From Pigmentibacter sp. JX0631 (GTDB taxonomy: Bacteria; Bdellovibrionota_B; Oligoflexia; Silvanigrellales; Silvanigrellaceae): DNA of 64,000 bases. Shown in pieces: positions 62,948-64,000 of this stretch. The stretch lies in contig NZ_CP123622.1 of NCBI RefSeq assembly GCF_029873255.1, positions 1,383,501 to 1,447,500 on the forward strand, in the 5' to 3' direction. The notes below the pieces were generated by a model, which was not told where the DNA came from, did not search any database, and saw nothing but the letters and a program-made list of their open reading frames with translations. The translations under genes were made by a program, and so were the position numbers. The number at the start of each line of letters is the position of its first letter. Positions within the stretch are counted from its first letter, which is position 1.

Positions 62948-63205
62948 TTAGAGTCCGTTTGGAATACAACGGGCAACTAATCTTGAACTTTCAGCACGCA
63001 TAATTTTCGCTTTTTTCAAGCGATTTTTACGGCTACGGTTCTTTGATTTTGCCAAGTGTTGCTTACCACTGTGCGGAACTTTAACAAGACCAGTTGCAGT
63101 TAACTTATAACGTTTAGCTGCAGACTTTTTATTTTTGATAGCCTTATTAACTTTCCCTTTGGATTTAGCAACTTTGGCTTTAATTTTAGCTTTTGACTTT
63201 GCCAT
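62948..63205 (-). CDS. rpmI: 50S ribosomal protein L35 with a Lys-rich N-terminal extension
   Basis: The 85-aa protein contains the L35 core from about residue 26: KKSAAKRYKLTATGLVKV, HSGKQHLAKSKNRSRKNRLKK and VARCIPNGL. Ordinary L35 has about 65 residues and starts MPKMKTxxAAAKRF. Here about 22 extra residues of repeated Lys/Ala (AKSKAKIKAKVAKSKGKV) precede it, and no internal Met gives a shorter start. The gene infC, usually just upstream, is absent. A tRNA-Lys and rRNA genes lie there instead. Confidence 0.9.
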   Translation of the reverse strand: MAKSKAKIKAKVAKSKGKVNKAIKNKKSAAKRYKLTATGLVKVPHSGKQHLAKSKNRSRKNRLKKAKIMRAESSRLVARCIPNGL

Positions 63206-63320
63206 ACAATAAACCCTTTAACTGAGAAAAGACAAAAAACAGAAGGTTCTTATAACACTGCTTTAAATAAAATCAACTATTATCTAAAAAGATTTATGAA
63301 CTTATGTAGATGATAAATAT

Positions 63321-63354
63321 AAAAAAAATCCCCATAGATATATCTAAGGGGATT
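63321..63354 (-). terminator. Terminator after the 5S-tRNA-Lys unit
   Basis: AATCCCC (63327-63333) pairs with GGGGATT (63348-63354), and the inner TAGATA/TATCTA continues the stem after one mismatch. On the minus strand it is followed by eight T residues (63321-63328 as A). It ends the transcript coming from 23S-5S-tRNA-Lys before rpmI. Confidence 0.85.
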
Positions 63355-63362
63355 TAAATTAG

Positions 63363-63438
63363 TGGTGGGTCCGCCCGGATTCGAACCGGGGACCACTTGC
63401 TTAAAAGGCAAATGCTCTACCGACTGAGCTACGAACCC
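63363..63438 (-). tRNA. tRNA-Lys (anticodon TTT), CCA encoded
   Basis: On the minus strand GGGTTCG pairs with CGGACCC, followed by discriminator A and CCA. The anticodon arm TTGC-CTTTTAA-GCAA gives TTT, and the T arm CCGGTTCGAATCCGG is canonical. It lies 18 bases after the 5S rRNA on the same strand, so it is part of the rRNA operon. Confidence 0.95.
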
Positions 63439-63456
63439 ACTAAGGTAAAATTAAAA

Positions 63457-63570
63457 GGCTGCGCAGAGCTACTCTTCCACACCTAAGGGTGCAGTACCAT
63501 TGCCGCAGGCGGGCTTGACTTCGGAGTTCGGAATGGGATCCGGTATTTCCCCGCCGCAATCAGCACAGCC
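63457..63570 (-). rRNA. rrf: 5S ribosomal RNA
   Basis: On the minus strand the segment begins GGCTGTGCTGATTGCGGCGG and ends CTGCGCAGCC, which pair as helix I. It contains ATCCCATTCCGAACTC-type loop sequence and GCCTGCGGCAATGGTACTGC. The length of about 114 bases and position after 23S are typical. Ends are approximate by a few bases. Confidence 0.95.
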
Positions 63571-63728
63571 AAAACGAGGCTAAAAAAGCTTAGAGAGGGC
63601 TTTTACCTAAGAGACTAGTAAGAGTCAAGAGGTAGAAGCGAGAAAGTTAGGAGAAAAGAGAGAGAGAAAGAAAGAGAAGAAGGAAAGGTAGAAAAGAGAT
63701 GTAATAAAGGAATGTTAATGATGCCTAA
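63571..63728 (-). other. 23S-5S spacer with a 40-base purine-only tract
   Basis: The spacer of about 158 bases holds no tRNA. From 63649 to 63688 the plus strand is exclusively A and G, and with a single T interruption at 63689 purines go on to 63698. In the rRNA precursor, made from the minus strand, this is a pyrimidine-only run. Such tracts can form triplex DNA or stay single-stranded for RNase cutting. Confidence 0.6.
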
Positions 63729-64000
63729 AAGAAGCCGTCAGGGCGATTAGTAATGGTCAGCTGAATGCCTTACAGCACTTACACATCCATCCTATCGAAC
63801 TTGTAGTCTTCAAGAGCCCTGTGAGGTTTCCCTCGGAGAAGTTCATCTTAGGCATAGTTTCCCGCTTAGATGCTTTCAGCGGTTACCCAAACCGAACATA
63901 GCTATCCAGCTGTGCCACTGGCGTGACAACTGGTTCACCAGAGGTTCGTCCAACCCGGTCCTCTCGTACTAAGGTCAGGATCCTTCAACTTCTCTCGCGC
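63729..64000 (-). rRNA. rrl: 23S ribosomal RNA, 3' end (partial)
   Basis: The last 272 bases on the minus strand match the 23S 3' domain. The sarcin-ricin loop AGTACGAGAGGACCGG is present near 63956-63971, followed by the conserved CTGGTGAACCAGTTGTCACG-like helix and GGAAACCTCACAGGG region. The gene continues beyond the right edge. The 3' end at about 63729 is estimated from the CTAATCGCCCTGACGG segment. Confidence 0.95.

Overview
This window is a low-GC (roughly 30% by eye) chromosomal segment of a Gram-negative bacterium. The lipid A genes, BamA, Skp, LolCD and the Yfa-type periplasmic proteins require an outer membrane. Gene content and order suggest the Bdellovibrionota/Oligoflexia, perhaps the Silvanigrellales. 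That placement is inference from gene repertoire and base composition, not from a search.

Layout. 1-1785 (minus): a YfaP (DUF2135) and YfaT (DUF1175, NlpC/P60-like) pair with a third membrane-anchored gene running off the left edge. 1812-6961: RNA and ribosome housekeeping, with rsmB-like and der on the minus strand and a pcnB/cca-type nucleotidyltransferase and trmJ divergent on the plus strand. 6941-11315 (minus): an eight-bladed PQQ-like propeller protein, a P5C (glutamate semialdehyde) dehydrogenase and a KamA-family radical SAM aminomutase. 11520-23634 (plus): one long envelope run, lolC/E-lolD-bamA-skp-lpxD-fabZ-lpxA-lpxB-msbA-lpxK-rppH-like, with overlapping or nearly abutting genes from skp onward. 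23827-36275 (plus) is the accessory part. It holds a divergent subtilisin-like lipoprotein, a tight five-gene operon of secreted proteins ending in a HEAT-like protein with a broken reading frame, a strongly initiated 164-aa protein followed by two perfect hairpins, and an overlapping trio of methyltransferase, PotD-like binding protein and hybrid histidine kinase with two receiver domains.

36283-40638 (minus): Nudix CoA pyrophosphatase, Rsm22/METTL17-like methyltransferase with a cysteine cluster, MltG, and a beta-lactamase-fold hydrolase. 40699-47061 (plus): nadC, a 1031-aa BirA-CoaX-RluA triple fusion, a Cys/Met-metabolism PLP enzyme, a 57-aa basic protein and a minimal astacin protease. 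47073-57333 (minus): a glycerol-1-phosphate-dehydrogenase-like protein, then a hutG-nuoA-H-J-K-L-M-N unit that carries all seven membrane subunits of complex I and none of the peripheral-arm subunits. 57599-61000: an acyl-CoA dehydrogenase, a flavodoxin/ferredoxin-reductase-like protein and a 2,4-dienoyl-CoA-reductase-like SDR. 61042-64000 (minus): a possible winged-helix regulator with an elaborate upstream region, rplS, tRNA-Pro, rplT, rpmI, tRNA-Lys, 5S rRNA and the 3' end of 23S rRNA.

The best candidates for something undescribed are the BirA-CoaX-RluA fusion, the five-gene secreted operon with its homopolymer frame break, and the binding protein/hybrid kinase trio. Two nine-base homopolymers (812-820 and 29672-29680) sit exactly where reading frames break. 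They are either sequence errors or slippage sites and should be examined together.
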